Below are positions 42,977-50,450 of a stretch of 64,000 nt of DNA, piece after piece. The position numbers were made by a program, and so were the translations under genes. The notes under the pieces were generated by a model. It did not search any database. It saw nothing but the letters and a program-made list of their open reading frames with translations, and was not told where the DNA came from. Source of the DNA: Rhodococcus tukisamuensis NBRC 100609. GTDB taxonomy: Bacteria > Actinomycetota > Actinomycetes > Mycobacteriales > Mycobacteriaceae. The stretch spans positions 186,001 through 250,000 of the forward strand of contig NZ_BCXG01000003.1 in NCBI RefSeq assembly GCF_001894985.1. The letters run 5' to 3'. The number at the start of each line of letters is the position of its first letter. Within the stretch, counting starts at the first letter, position 1.

Positions 42977-43876
42977 ATGACCACACTCATCAGCGCACAG
43001 GGCGGCGTCCGGCGCCGCCTGACTGCGATCGGCGGCGCTGTCGCGGCCTTGTTCCTGGCGGCGTTTGCTGCATTGATGATGCCGGCGGCGGCACACGCGG
43101 ATCCCAACGTGATCTCGTACTCGAACGACAGCGGCGCGACCTGGGGCGGGATGGACAAGATCCCCGCCCTCGAGGGCGAACTGATCCCCGGGGGCGAGGC
43201 CGTCAGCACCTTCTGGGCCAAGAACACCACCGCCCAGGGCGGCACCCTGCAGGTATATCTCGGCAACTGGACGATGAACGCCCCGGAGGTCCAGGCCTAC
43301 GTGCGGGCTGAGATCAACGACATCTCCGGCACTGTCGTCGACCTCGTCAACGACGTGGCCGAGCCGGGCACCGAGCTCGAGTCCATCCACCTGTCCCCGG
43401 GCCAGAGCGCCAAGGTGATGCTGGTGGTCGGCATGCCCGAGAGCGCCGGCAACGAGTCCCAGGATGCCTCGATCGACCCGGACTTCGCCCTCGACTTCGA
43501 GGTCGACGCCGCGCCGGCGGTCACCACCACCACGGTGACCGGCCCGGCCACCGCCAACACCAGCGCGGGCATAGAGTTGACCGCGACCGTCGCCCCGGCC
43601 GACGCCACCGGCACCGTCCAGTTCAAGGACGGCACGACCAACCTCGGCACCCCGGTCACGCTCGTCAACGGCGTCGCGAAGGTCACCCAGATCTTCGAAA
43701 CCGCGGGTGCGCACAGCATCACCGCCGTCTACTCGGGTGATGCCACCAACGCGACGTCCACCTCCGCGGCGCACGTCGTCACCGTGACCGTCACCGGCGG
43801 CGGCAACGGCTCGTCGGGCTCGCTGGACCTGGGTTCACTGGATTCCGGTTCGCTGAGCAACCTCTTCGGTTCGTAA
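42977..43876 (+). CDS. Secreted surface protein with Ig-like domain
   Basis: A 299-residue secreted protein. Its long signal peptide (RRR, then IGGAVAALFLAAFAALMMPAAAHA) should be cut near residue 41. The next part, about residues 42-175, has GGEAVSTFWAKNTTAQGGTLQVYLGNW and LSPGQSAKVMLVVGMP, reminiscent of the beta-sandwich of TasA/camelysin-type proteins. A bacterial Ig-like repeat (Big_5 type; TGTVQFKDGTTNLGTPVTL...GAHSITAVYSGDAT) covers about 180-275. The tail is Gly/Ser/Leu-rich without a sortase motif. It flanks the SipW-type locus, and I infer it works with those proteins. A strong hairpin follows the stop. Confidence 0.8.
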   Translation: MTTLISAQGGVRRRLTAIGGAVAALFLAAFAALMMPAAAHADPNVISYSNDSGATWGGMDKIPALEGELIPGGEAVSTFWAKNTTAQGGTLQVYLGNWTMNAPEVQAYVRAEINDISGTVVDLVNDVAEPGTELESIHLSPGQSAKVMLVVGMPESAGNESQDASIDPDFALDFEVDAAPAVTTTTVTGPATANTSAGIELTATVAPADATGTVQFKDGTTNLGTPVTLVNGVAKVTQIFETAGAHSITAVYSGDATNATSTSAAHVVTVTVTGGGNGSSGSLDLGSLDSGSLSNLFGS

Positions 43877-43895
43877 CCCGGATAGCCCTGACCGG

Positions 43896-43924
43896 AACGC
43901 CCCCGCCGATTCGGCGGGGGCGTT
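43896..43924. terminator. Intrinsic terminator after surface-protein gene
   Basis: AACGCCCCCGCCGA and TCGGCGGGGGCGTT are perfect 14-bp arms around one T, followed by TTCTG. It lies 20 nt after the stop of the gene ending at 43876. Confidence 0.85.
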
Positions 43925-44144
43925 CTGCGTGCGCCGACCCGACCCGACGTGTACCGACACGGGCCGCATTCGAGGCCGACGACCAACCACACCCGCGTGC
44001 ACCCACTCGGCACGGCACGCACACGGGCAATCCCCGCGGAACACGCCGGTGAACACCGGGAAGGTTGGTGCACAGAGAAAGAAAGAGAGTCGGGGCGCCC
44101 CGACGGGCCAACGAGGTCCAAGGGCTCACCGGCACCTTCGCCGG

Positions 44145-44984
44145 TCAGGGCGCTCGATGGTGCCCGTCGATCCGGGGAATCACCACGGTGTCCGCCTCGA
44201 CGAAGCCTCGCCGACCGGCCGGTGGGATCGCAGTGGGCACCGGCGGCCGGTGAGCGCCGTGCCCACCGCCGATGCGCGGCATGACGATCGTGTCCGCCTC
44301 GGTCACCGGAGCGCCGTGACGGACGGGTGCGGGGCGACCGAGCGGTGCCTGCGGGTACGGCGGAGTCGGTTGCACGGGCCCCGCGGCGGCCTCGGGGGTC
44401 GCGTCGGCGGGGTCGTCCTCGCCCTCGTCCTTGCCCTTGCGGGAGCGGTCCCGGAACCCGCTGACAAACATCCAGCCGGCGTAGGCGAGCAGGCCGCCGA
44501 CCACGACGACGATCATGATCGACCGCTGCTGGCCGGTGACAACGCTGTTGACGTACCCCATGAACGGGACGCTGTACCAGAGCTTTCCGCGAATCTGTTC
44601 CGGCACGACGGGGTTCATGTCGCGGGACGGGTTGGCGTCGCCCTGGGTGACGAAGGACTTCTCGCCGCGGGCGTTCTCGCGGACCTCGATGATCCGGTGG
44701 GTGACGACATCCAGCTTCCCGGATTCCTTCTGGAAGGTGATGACGTCCCCGGCCTGCAGCGCCGCCGGGTCCTCCGGCTTGACGACGATGAGGGTGCCGG
44801 GCGGGTAGTTGGGCTCCATCGAGCCGGTGAGCACGGTGTACGGCGTCGCCCCGGTCAGCCGCGGTATGACGATGGTGAGGGCGAGGATCGCGAGCACGGC
44901 GAGGAGGACGAGCCAGGAGACGATGCTCTTGACCCACCCCCACACGCCGAGATCCTGACCCTCGCCCGACACCGTGTCACTCAT
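44145..44984 (-). CDS. SipW-like signal peptidase I with repeated C-terminal tail
   Basis: A 279-residue ER/SipW-type signal peptidase. Helix one spans about residues 18-41. Catalytic Ser55 is in TGSMEPNYPPG. His96 (VTHRIIEV) replaces the Lys of standard LepB-type peptidases, and Asp116 lies in TQGDANPSRD. Helix two is about 155-176. The cytosolic tail (about 180-279) is Pro/Arg-rich and holds two copies of a motif, EADTIVMPRI and EADTVVIPRI. It is the last gene of the six-gene operon, nine bases after the preceding stop, and should remove the SipW-type signals of the neighbouring proteins. Confidence 0.9.
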   Translation of the reverse strand: MSDTVSGEGQDLGVWGWVKSIVSWLVLLAVLAILALTIVIPRLTGATPYTVLTGSMEPNYPPGTLIVVKPEDPAALQAGDVITFQKESGKLDVVTHRIIEVRENARGEKSFVTQGDANPSRDMNPVVPEQIRGKLWYSVPFMGYVNSVVTGQQRSIMIVVVVGGLLAYAGWMFVSGFRDRSRKGKDEGEDDPADATPEAAAGPVQPTPPYPQAPLGRPAPVRHGAPVTEADTIVMPRIGGGHGAHRPPVPTAIPPAGRRGFVEADTVVIPRIDGHHRAP

Positions 44985-44993
44985 GGTCGAAAA

Positions 44994-45533
44994 CTACCGG
45001 GACTGCGCCGAGAACGTGAACGTCGCGGTGGTGCTCTGCCCGGAACCAGCAGCAGCGCCGACCGTACCGCGCAGGCACAGCACCTCGGTGGCGCCGGGCT
45101 GCACCTCGCGTTGGGCGAAGCTGGCGCCGATCAGCGCGCCGGTGTAGAGCCCGGTGGCGCCGGTCGGGTTGCCGGTGGCCGGGCAGGATGCCTCGTCGGG
45201 GACGATGGAGGCGACCAGGTCCAGCGGCAGCGCCGGATTCGACTGCGATCCGTTGAGCAGCTGGTACTTCATCAGCACGTTGCCGGAGTTGTACACCTTC
45301 ACCGGTGCCTGCGCGTAGCCGCCCGGCATCAAGTTCGCGCCGGCAAGCGCGGTGAACGGGTACGAGCTGAGCCCGGCGCCGCCGACGCCCAGGTCGAGGA
45401 TGCCGGACTGGATCGAGCCGGCGTCGAAGGTCTCGGTCTGGGTCCACAGCGCACCGGTCTGCTGCGCGGACAGCAACGCCACACCGACCACGGCGGCGCC
45501 GCCGATCGCCAACCAGCGGGTCTTGTTCGACAT
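44994..45533 (-). CDS. SipW-dependent-type small surface protein
   Basis: A 179-residue exported protein with a SipW-cognate type N-terminus: MSNKTRWLAIGGAAVVGVAL, then AQQTGALWTQTETFDAGSIQSG, where the A/W-T pattern after the core and the GxIxSGxLDL start of the mature domain are the family pattern. The mature part is a TasA/camelysin-like beta-sandwich (NSGNVLMKYQLLNG, VQPGATEVLCLRGTVG), with two Cys that could bridge. It is like the protein at 47941 in layout. It is nine bases upstream of the SipW-like peptidase gene. Confidence 0.8.
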   Translation of the reverse strand: MSNKTRWLAIGGAAVVGVALLSAQQTGALWTQTETFDAGSIQSGILDLGVGGAGLSSYPFTALAGANLMPGGYAQAPVKVYNSGNVLMKYQLLNGSQSNPALPLDLVASIVPDEASCPATGNPTGATGLYTGALIGASFAQREVQPGATEVLCLRGTVGAAAGSGQSTTATFTFSAQSR

Positions 45534-45538
45534 GTCGA

Positions 45539-46177
45539 CTACACCTGCTTCAGGGTGACGTTGAAGTTGGACAGGTTGATGGACTGCTGCTGTGCGGCGG
45601 GGTCGGTGCTGGACTTCGGGAAGGTGAACTTCACCGACACGGTGACGGACTTCCCGTCCAGCGCCGGGGTGACCAGGGCACCGTTGCCGTTGGCCGGCAG
45701 CGGGTTTCCATCGTGGACATAGGTGACGACCGGGGTCATCGCGTTCTTGAGCTCTGCGCCGCCGCTGATGTTGATGCCCTCGGCGGCCAGCGTCGCCTTG
45801 AGGCCGGTGCCGCGAGCGGTGATCGTGAAATCGGACGAGTAGGTGAGCACGTCACCGGGGATGGCGCTGAAGGTGGCGATGTCGATCGGACCGTTCTGGT
45901 CCGTCCACCGGGACGCGCCCTGCTGGGTGAGCTTGAGGCCGCCCGAGTTGGCGCCGCCGCCGATACCACCGCCCACGCCACCGCCGGTGCCGGTGTCGAT
46001 GCCACCGCCGGTGCCTCCACCGGTTCCCGTTCCTCCACCGTTCCCGGTGCCGCCGCTGTTGCTCGACCCCGAACTGGACCCGAAGTCGGGTTGGCAGGCG
46101 GTCAGTAGGCCGGTGCCGCCGGCGAGCAGGACTATCGCGGCACCGGTGGTGAACACGCGCTTGACCTTCGAGTTCAT
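45539..46177 (-). CDS. Lipoprotein paralogue of the alternate-signal surface protein
   Basis: A 212-residue protein. MNSKVKRVFTTGAAIVLLAG then TGLLTACQ gives a lipobox Cys31, followed by a Gly/Ser/Thr-rich spacer (about residues 35-80) with GGGTGTGGGTGG runs. The mature domain ends INLSNFNVTLKQV, which matches the end of the 48736-49263 protein (VNLNNFNVTLTQN), and the GDVLTYSSDFTITARGTGLKATLAAE block also has a counterpart there. So it is a lipid-anchored version of the same subunit fold. ATG 46177 has a GAAGG site; ATG 46228 would add a 17-residue leader. I infer a membrane anchor for a fibre or coat. Confidence 0.78.
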   Translation of the reverse strand: MNSKVKRVFTTGAAIVLLAGGTGLLTACQPDFGSSSGSSNSGGTGNGGGTGTGGGTGGGIDTGTGGGVGGGIGGGANSGGLKLTQQGASRWTDQNGPIDIATFSAIPGDVLTYSSDFTITARGTGLKATLAAEGINISGGAELKNAMTPVVTYVHDGNPLPANGNGALVTPALDGKSVTVSVKFTFPKSSTDPAAQQQSINLSNFNVTLKQV

Positions 46178-46238
46178 GCGACCTTCGGCTTTCTTCGACA
46201 CCCCCAGCGGGGTAACGGAATTCGTCATCACGGCGGTC

Positions 46239-47933
46239 CTACTTCGCAACCAGTGCGGCCACCTCGGCCGGCACCGTGTCGGAGGTCGGGTCGACGATCT
46301 TCTGCTTGCCTGTGGTGGCGTCGACGACGGAGACCTTGTCGCCGTCGACGATCCACAGCTCGTCGGATCCCTTCGCCCACTGGGTCTTCGTACCCTTGCC
46401 GACGGTGCCGGTGAACACCTCAGTGCCCGAGGAGTCGGTGATGGTAGCGGTGGTTCCGTCCACGGCCGCCGCGTAGGTGCCGGACGGTGACGCCTCGCCC
46501 ACGGGGACGACAGCCGGAGCCTCAGTCTTCTCTTCCGTGGTCGTGACCGGCGGGACCGTGGTGGTTGTCGGCGGGACCCTGGTGGCGGACGGTGCAGTCG
46601 ACGACGACGGCGCAGTCGTGGTGGCGGTCGGTGCGACGCTGGACGTGGTGGTCGGTAGCGTGCTTGAAGTCGCCGATCCGGGAGTCGACGAGGTCGCAAC
46701 CACACTGGACGTCGGAATCGTCCCCTCGCCGGCTTCGGGTGCGGGAAGGGACCGCATGCGCGCGGTATCGGTACCGCCGGTGCCAGAGTTGCCCGATTCG
46801 GCCATCAGTCCATTGATTCCACTGCTGCAGTTGAGATCCCAGGTGACTGGCTGATAGACCTCGTGCCCCTGCCACCCCGTCGACTCCTGCCCGGAGGCCG
46901 GGTTGACTGTGTACACGCGGGCATAGTAGGTCCAGGCGGTGTGCCCACCGGTATCTCCGGTGGTCAGCTGTGGGAAGTACAACCAGCTTCCCACGGCTTC
47001 CGTACCCGAGACCTTGATCACGTCCTTGACGACGACCTGATCGCCCCGCTTGACCACGAGGCGATAGTTGAACCCGTATCCGAGGTGCTTGACTCGCGTC
47101 TGCACCGAGTTTCCGTTGTTGTCGCAGATGACCTCGACGGGTCGGGGCAGCAGATCCGCCGCAGCTGCAAAGGTCCCCGAATTGGCAGTGGCGCTGTCGG
47201 AGAACGCAGCGCTCGTTCCGGTCACGCCGGCGCCGAGCACCGTCAGGCCGACCGCACCGAGTGCAATCGCGGTGCGCGGTGACAGCAGCCGCCGGAGCTG
47301 GAAGTTCGGGGCGCGGAACTGCTGCGTCGGAGCGTCGTCAATGGCTGCCGCGACCGGCTGCTCGGTACGCTCGTGCGTGCCGGGCCCACCGCCGGTTCCC
47401 GAATCGTCGGAGTCGTTGTCGTCCTTACGCTTCGAGACCGGACCGAAGGCGAGCACCATGACGCTGCCGACGAGGGCGCCGCCGAGGAAGATCGCCATGG
47501 GCGAGGACAACCACGACACCGCGTAGCCGAGGCCGGGGACGCTGAAGAACACCCGGTCCACCTCGGTGACGGTGTACGGGGAGATGTCCGCGTCCTTGTT
47601 GGCGTCGCCCTTGAGGATCAGCACCGAGTTGATGCCGTCGGCGGAGACGATCTCGTGGATGCGGTGGGTGATGCGGGTGCCCTGCTGATCGAGCACGCTC
47701 ACCACGTCGCCGACGGCGAGATCGCCTGCGGCGGTGGCCTTCGACAGGGCGAGGGCGCCGGTCGGGATCTCCGGGGACATGGAGCCGGAGCGGAAGACCA
47801 GCGGCTTGATGCCGAACAGGAACGAGGCGGCGGCCGCCAGCACGCAGATCAGGCCGGCGATCGCACCAACGTTCAGCGCGATCTCACGGCCCCTGGAGCG
47901 AGACGAGTCGGGTGAGCTCTGGTGTGTCGTCAT
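46239..47933 (-). CDS. SipW-like signal peptidase fused to SipW-type signal and secreted domain
   Basis: A 564-residue chimera. Residues 1-170 form a complete SipW-like peptidase: helix one about 19-41, Ser51 (SGSMSP), His90 (ITHRIHEI), Asp110 (KGDANKD), helix two about 143-165. After an acidic cytosolic linker (170-215) comes a second export-signal-like segment, SPRTAIALGAVGLTVLGAGV then TGTSAAFSDSATANSGTFAAA (about 218-258), matching the SipW-cognate signal of the adjacent protein at 47941. A secreted domain (about 260-390), a long Ser/Thr/Pro stalk (about 400-480) and a C-terminal beta-domain (about 485-564) follow. Seven bases separate it from the preceding gene. A fusion of peptidase with its substrate class is unusual. 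Confidence 0.85.
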   Translation of the reverse strand: MTTHQSSPDSSRSRGREIALNVGAIAGLICVLAAAASFLFGIKPLVFRSGSMSPEIPTGALALSKATAAGDLAVGDVVSVLDQQGTRITHRIHEIVSADGINSVLILKGDANKDADISPYTVTEVDRVFFSVPGLGYAVSWLSSPMAIFLGGALVGSVMVLAFGPVSKRKDDNDSDDSGTGGGPGTHERTEQPVAAAIDDAPTQQFRAPNFQLRRLLSPRTAIALGAVGLTVLGAGVTGTSAAFSDSATANSGTFAAAADLLPRPVEVICDNNGNSVQTRVKHLGYGFNYRLVVKRGDQVVVKDVIKVSGTEAVGSWLYFPQLTTGDTGGHTAWTYYARVYTVNPASGQESTGWQGHEVYQPVTWDLNCSSGINGLMAESGNSGTGGTDTARMRSLPAPEAGEGTIPTSSVVATSSTPGSATSSTLPTTTSSVAPTATTTAPSSSTAPSATRVPPTTTTVPPVTTTEEKTEAPAVVPVGEASPSGTYAAAVDGTTATITDSSGTEVFTGTVGKGTKTQWAKGSDELWIVDGDKVSVVDATTGKQKIVDPTSDTVPAEVAALVAK

Positions 47934-47940
47934 GGCGGGC

Positions 47941-48552
47941 TCAGGCCGTCGTCGCGTTGAAGTTGAAGGAGGTGCTTACCGTCTTGTTCTGCTCAGATGT
48001 CAGCACCGACGGATCGAGCGTCACCTGGAAGCAGAGAGTCTCGCTGGCGCCATTGTTGAGCGCACGACCGGTCGGGATGACATTGGTCGAACCGCCGGAC
48101 GTGAGTGCGAGGTTGTTCGCGATGACGGTGCCGCCGCTGCACGCGGTGCCATTCGAGGTGCCGGTGGAGACGAGCACCTTGAGGTACGGGGCGAGCGTCG
48201 AGGAGGTGGAGTTCGCGACCATCGTGTAGCTGAACGGGACCGTGCCCTTGTTCTGCACCGGCAGGGTCGCAGCCACCGAGTTGCCCGGCATCATGTTCGT
48301 CTTGGTCAACGATGCGAACGCGTAGGCCGTGGGGTTGCCCGGATCGTTGTTGAGCTGCAGGTCCACCGATCCGGTGGAGAAGACACCCGAGGTGGCGGTC
48401 GCCGAGTCACTCCACGCGGCGAGGGTGCCGATGGCGCCGAGGCCGAGGACGATGCCGAGGGAGGCGATGGCGCGAGGCTTGCCGCCGGACAGCAGGATTC
48501 GTGCTCGGGCACCGAACCCTGACGACGTGGTGGGAACCTCGTGACGCGACAT
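47941..48552 (-). CDS. SipW-dependent-type small surface protein
   Basis: A 203-residue exported protein with a SipW-cognate signal: a polar leader, KPRAIASLGIVLGLGAIGTL, then AAWSDSATATSGVFSTGSVDLQLN, which is the textbook pattern of that signal class (hydrophobic core, A-W/F-S-D, then the T-x-G start of the mature chain). The mature part is a beta-sandwich of TasA/camelysin type (MMPGNSVAATLPVQNKGTVPFSYTMVAN). Two Cys (TACSGG, ETLCFQV) may bridge. It starts at ATG 48552 with an AAAGG site, downstream of a strong hairpin that separates it from the first gene of the operon. Confidence 0.85.
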   Translation of the reverse strand: MSRHEVPTTSSGFGARARILLSGGKPRAIASLGIVLGLGAIGTLAAWSDSATATSGVFSTGSVDLQLNNDPGNPTAYAFASLTKTNMMPGNSVAATLPVQNKGTVPFSYTMVANSTSSTLAPYLKVLVSTGTSNGTACSGGTVIANNLALTSGGSTNVIPTGRALNNGASETLCFQVTLDPSVLTSEQNKTVSTSFNFNATTA

Positions 48553-48644
48553 TCGCTGGGGCCTTTCGTACGTGGTGGAGTGGAACTGTGACGCGGGCGC
48601 CGCGCCGAACCCCAAGCTGATCGGACTCGAGGGGTAACTGGGTG

Positions 48645-48687
48645 CCGGCCGGACCACCCGACTCGGGGGTTCGGGTGGGCCGGCCGG
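48645..48687. terminator. Hairpin between first and second genes of the SipW operon
   Basis: Two 17-nt arms (48645-48661 and 48671-48687, CCGGCCGGnCCACCCGA and its complement) pair with a single mismatch around a 9-nt loop. It lies 49 nt after the stop of the alternate-signal protein and 93 nt before the next start. It may act as a partial terminator, leaving the first gene more highly expressed than the rest. Confidence 0.65.
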
Positions 48688-48735
48688 TGTCTGGGGGTGC
48701 CCGCTGCGAGGGCGACGGGCTGCGCTTGCTGCCTG

Positions 48736-49263
48736 CTAGTTCTGCGTCAGGGTGACGTTGAAGTTGTTCAGGTTGACGGTGCCGTCCTGGGCGGTGGTGC
48801 CGGTGACGGAGGTCGGCAGCTCGAAGAGGACCTTCACGTTGAGGTCCTGGCCGTTGTTCGCCTCGGTGATGGTGCCGACGGCGCCGCCGTTGAAGGTCGT
48901 CGTAACGGTCTTGGTCAGCGCGGCGTCGAGGCCGTTGGTGCCGGTGATGCTGGCGGCATCGGCGACAAGGGTTGCGGCGAGGTTGGTGCCCTGGGCCCCG
49001 ACCTTGACGACCGCGTCGTAGGCGACCTTGTCGCCGGGGACGATCTTGTCGGTGGACGGGTTGTAGGCCTGGCCGTCCTTCGAGCCGCCGACCCACTTGA
49101 AGCCGGTGCTGCCCGAGACGGTGGTCAGGGTCAACTTACCGGAGTTGACGGCGCCGCCGCTGACGGTGGTGGAGGCGTTCCACGCCGCCATGGTGCCCGC
49201 GCCACCGGCGAGGAGGAGCGCGGCCGCGCCGGCGGCGATGGCACCCTTGGTCTGCTTGTTCAT
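48736..49263 (-). CDS. Alternate-type signal peptide surface protein (probable major subunit)
   Basis: A 175-residue exported protein. Its N-terminus MNKQTKGAIAAGAAALLLAG, then GAGTMAAWNASTTVSGGAVNSG, is the alternate-signal class recognised by SipW-type peptidases in actinobacteria (family knowledge). The mature chain is small, beta-rich and without cysteine (KIVPGDKVAYDAVVKVGAQGTNLAATLVAD, VNLNNFNVTLTQN), suiting a polymerising subunit like TasA. It is the first gene of the operon, with its own promoter region and a terminator-like hairpin after it, hinting at higher expression. Major-subunit status is inferred. Confidence 0.82.
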   Translation of the reverse strand: MNKQTKGAIAAGAAALLLAGGAGTMAAWNASTTVSGGAVNSGKLTLTTVSGSTGFKWVGGSKDGQAYNPSTDKIVPGDKVAYDAVVKVGAQGTNLAATLVADAASITGTNGLDAALTKTVTTTFNGGAVGTITEANNGQDLNVKVLFELPTSVTGTTAQDGTVNLNNFNVTLTQN

Positions 49264-49766
49264 GTAGTGCTCAGCTCTCGTCGGACCCCACCGGTCGGAT
49301 GGGGTCGTGGAATCGGTCTGCGGATCTGGTTACGTGCGCCCAGTTCGGGTGGGCCGGCTTTCGGTCGTCCGTGTTCGTCAGGGGGTCGCGACATCGGGCC
49401 TGGGTAGCCGACCAGTAGATGAGCAACCGGATGGCTATCGGTTCGCGATGCGACGTGTCTAGCACAGACCACAACGAGATTGGTGCTGTTTTGGTCAAAC
49501 GTCCAGATCTGCTGTGGCATGGTTCGCCGAGCTAACAGAACCCATCGTCTACCAGCGCCGATGCGTTACAGGTAGCTTTCCCTGGTGGGGCCGCATCCGC
49601 AGCCGGCACCGGTCTGCCGCCGCCATCCGGTGGCCCGGTCGAATTACCGGAACCGACCTCGCTCGGAGGTCAGGGACGGCTGCTAGCGTCATCCCGCAAC
49701 GACACAGCCCGCAACACCGCAGCCCAAGAAGCACAGATGCAGACCCCGAGAAGTACGAGGCACACC
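49264..49766. other. 503-nt divergent promoter region, SipW operon to response regulator
   Basis: No convincing ORF. It must carry the operon promoter (leftward) and the response-regulator promoter (rightward). A stem GACCCC (49284-49289)/GGGGTC (49301-49306) lies in the 5' leader of the operon, about 20-45 nt before its start. The stretch around 49450-49520 is A+T-richer and is the likeliest site of the leftward promoter. I could not place -35/-10 boxes with confidence. An ATG at 49737 in the regulator frame is an alternative start. Confidence 0.55.
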
Positions 49767-50450
49767 GTGAGCGATAGCGAGTCCGTCCCACCGGAGTCCC
49801 CTCCCCGCCGCATCGGAATCGTCGAGGATCACGAATCCGTGGTGATCGGTCTCGAGACGATGCTCGCCGACCAGCCCGACCTCGCGATCGCCGCCTCCGC
49901 CGCGACCGTGCCGGAACTGCTGGCGCAGGGCACAGCGCTCGACCTGGTCATCTTGGACCTACGACTCTCGGACGGGTCCTCACCCCAGTCCAACGTCGAG
50001 CAGCTGCGGTCTGCGGGCCTCGAGACGCTCGTCTTCACCGGCGCGGAAAACCCCTATCTGGTGCGACTGGCCGCGAAGGCCGGTGTGCTCGGGGTGGTCC
50101 GCAAGTCCGAGCCCACCGCCACCGTCGTCGCCGCGATCACCGCGGCGGCCAACGGCGAGCAGGTGGTGACCACCGAGTGGGCGGCCGCCATCGACGGCGA
50201 CCCCGGCCTGCTCGACGTCGGACTCAGTCCCCGGCAGCGAGATGTGCTGGCACACTATGCCTCCGGCGAGAAGGCCGCCCGCGTCGCCAGCCTCACCGGA
50301 CTGGCCGAACACACGGTCAACGACTACCTCGCGCGGATCCGGGCCAAGTATGCCGAGGCCGGCCGACCGGCCCGGACCAAGACCGACCTATACAAGCGGG
50401 CCGTCGAGGACGGCTGGCTACCCATGCCCCGCCACCCCGACCAACCGTGA
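49767..50450 (+). CDS. NarL/FixJ-type response regulator
   Basis: A 227-residue response regulator. The receiver domain (about residues 14-130) has the acidic pair Glu20-Asp21, phospho-acceptor Asp64 in LVILDLRLSDGSS, Thr91 and Lys113, so it should be phosphorylated. The LuxR-type HTH is at about 160-215 (LSPRQRDVLAHYASGEKAARVASLTGLAEHTVNDYLARIRAKY), followed by a short basic tail. GTG 49767 has a GAGG site; ATG 49737 would add ten residues. Its stop overlaps the kinase start (GTGA), so phosphotransfer from that kinase is expected. It faces the SipW operon and probably regulates it (inference). Confidence 0.88.
   Translation: MSDSESVPPESPPRRIGIVEDHESVVIGLETMLADQPDLAIAASAATVPELLAQGTALDLVILDLRLSDGSSPQSNVEQLRSAGLETLVFTGAENPYLVRLAAKAGVLGVVRKSEPTATVVAAITAAANGEQVVTTEWAAAIDGDPGLLDVGLSPRQRDVLAHYASGEKAARVASLTGLAEHTVNDYLARIRAKYAEAGRPARTKTDLYKRAVEDGWLPMPRHPDQP

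Noticed and set aside
49450-49520. TTGACC and TAGACA as promoter boxes for the SipW operon
   Set aside because: Spacing between them is about 31 nt, far from the required 16-19, so no promoter is claimed.
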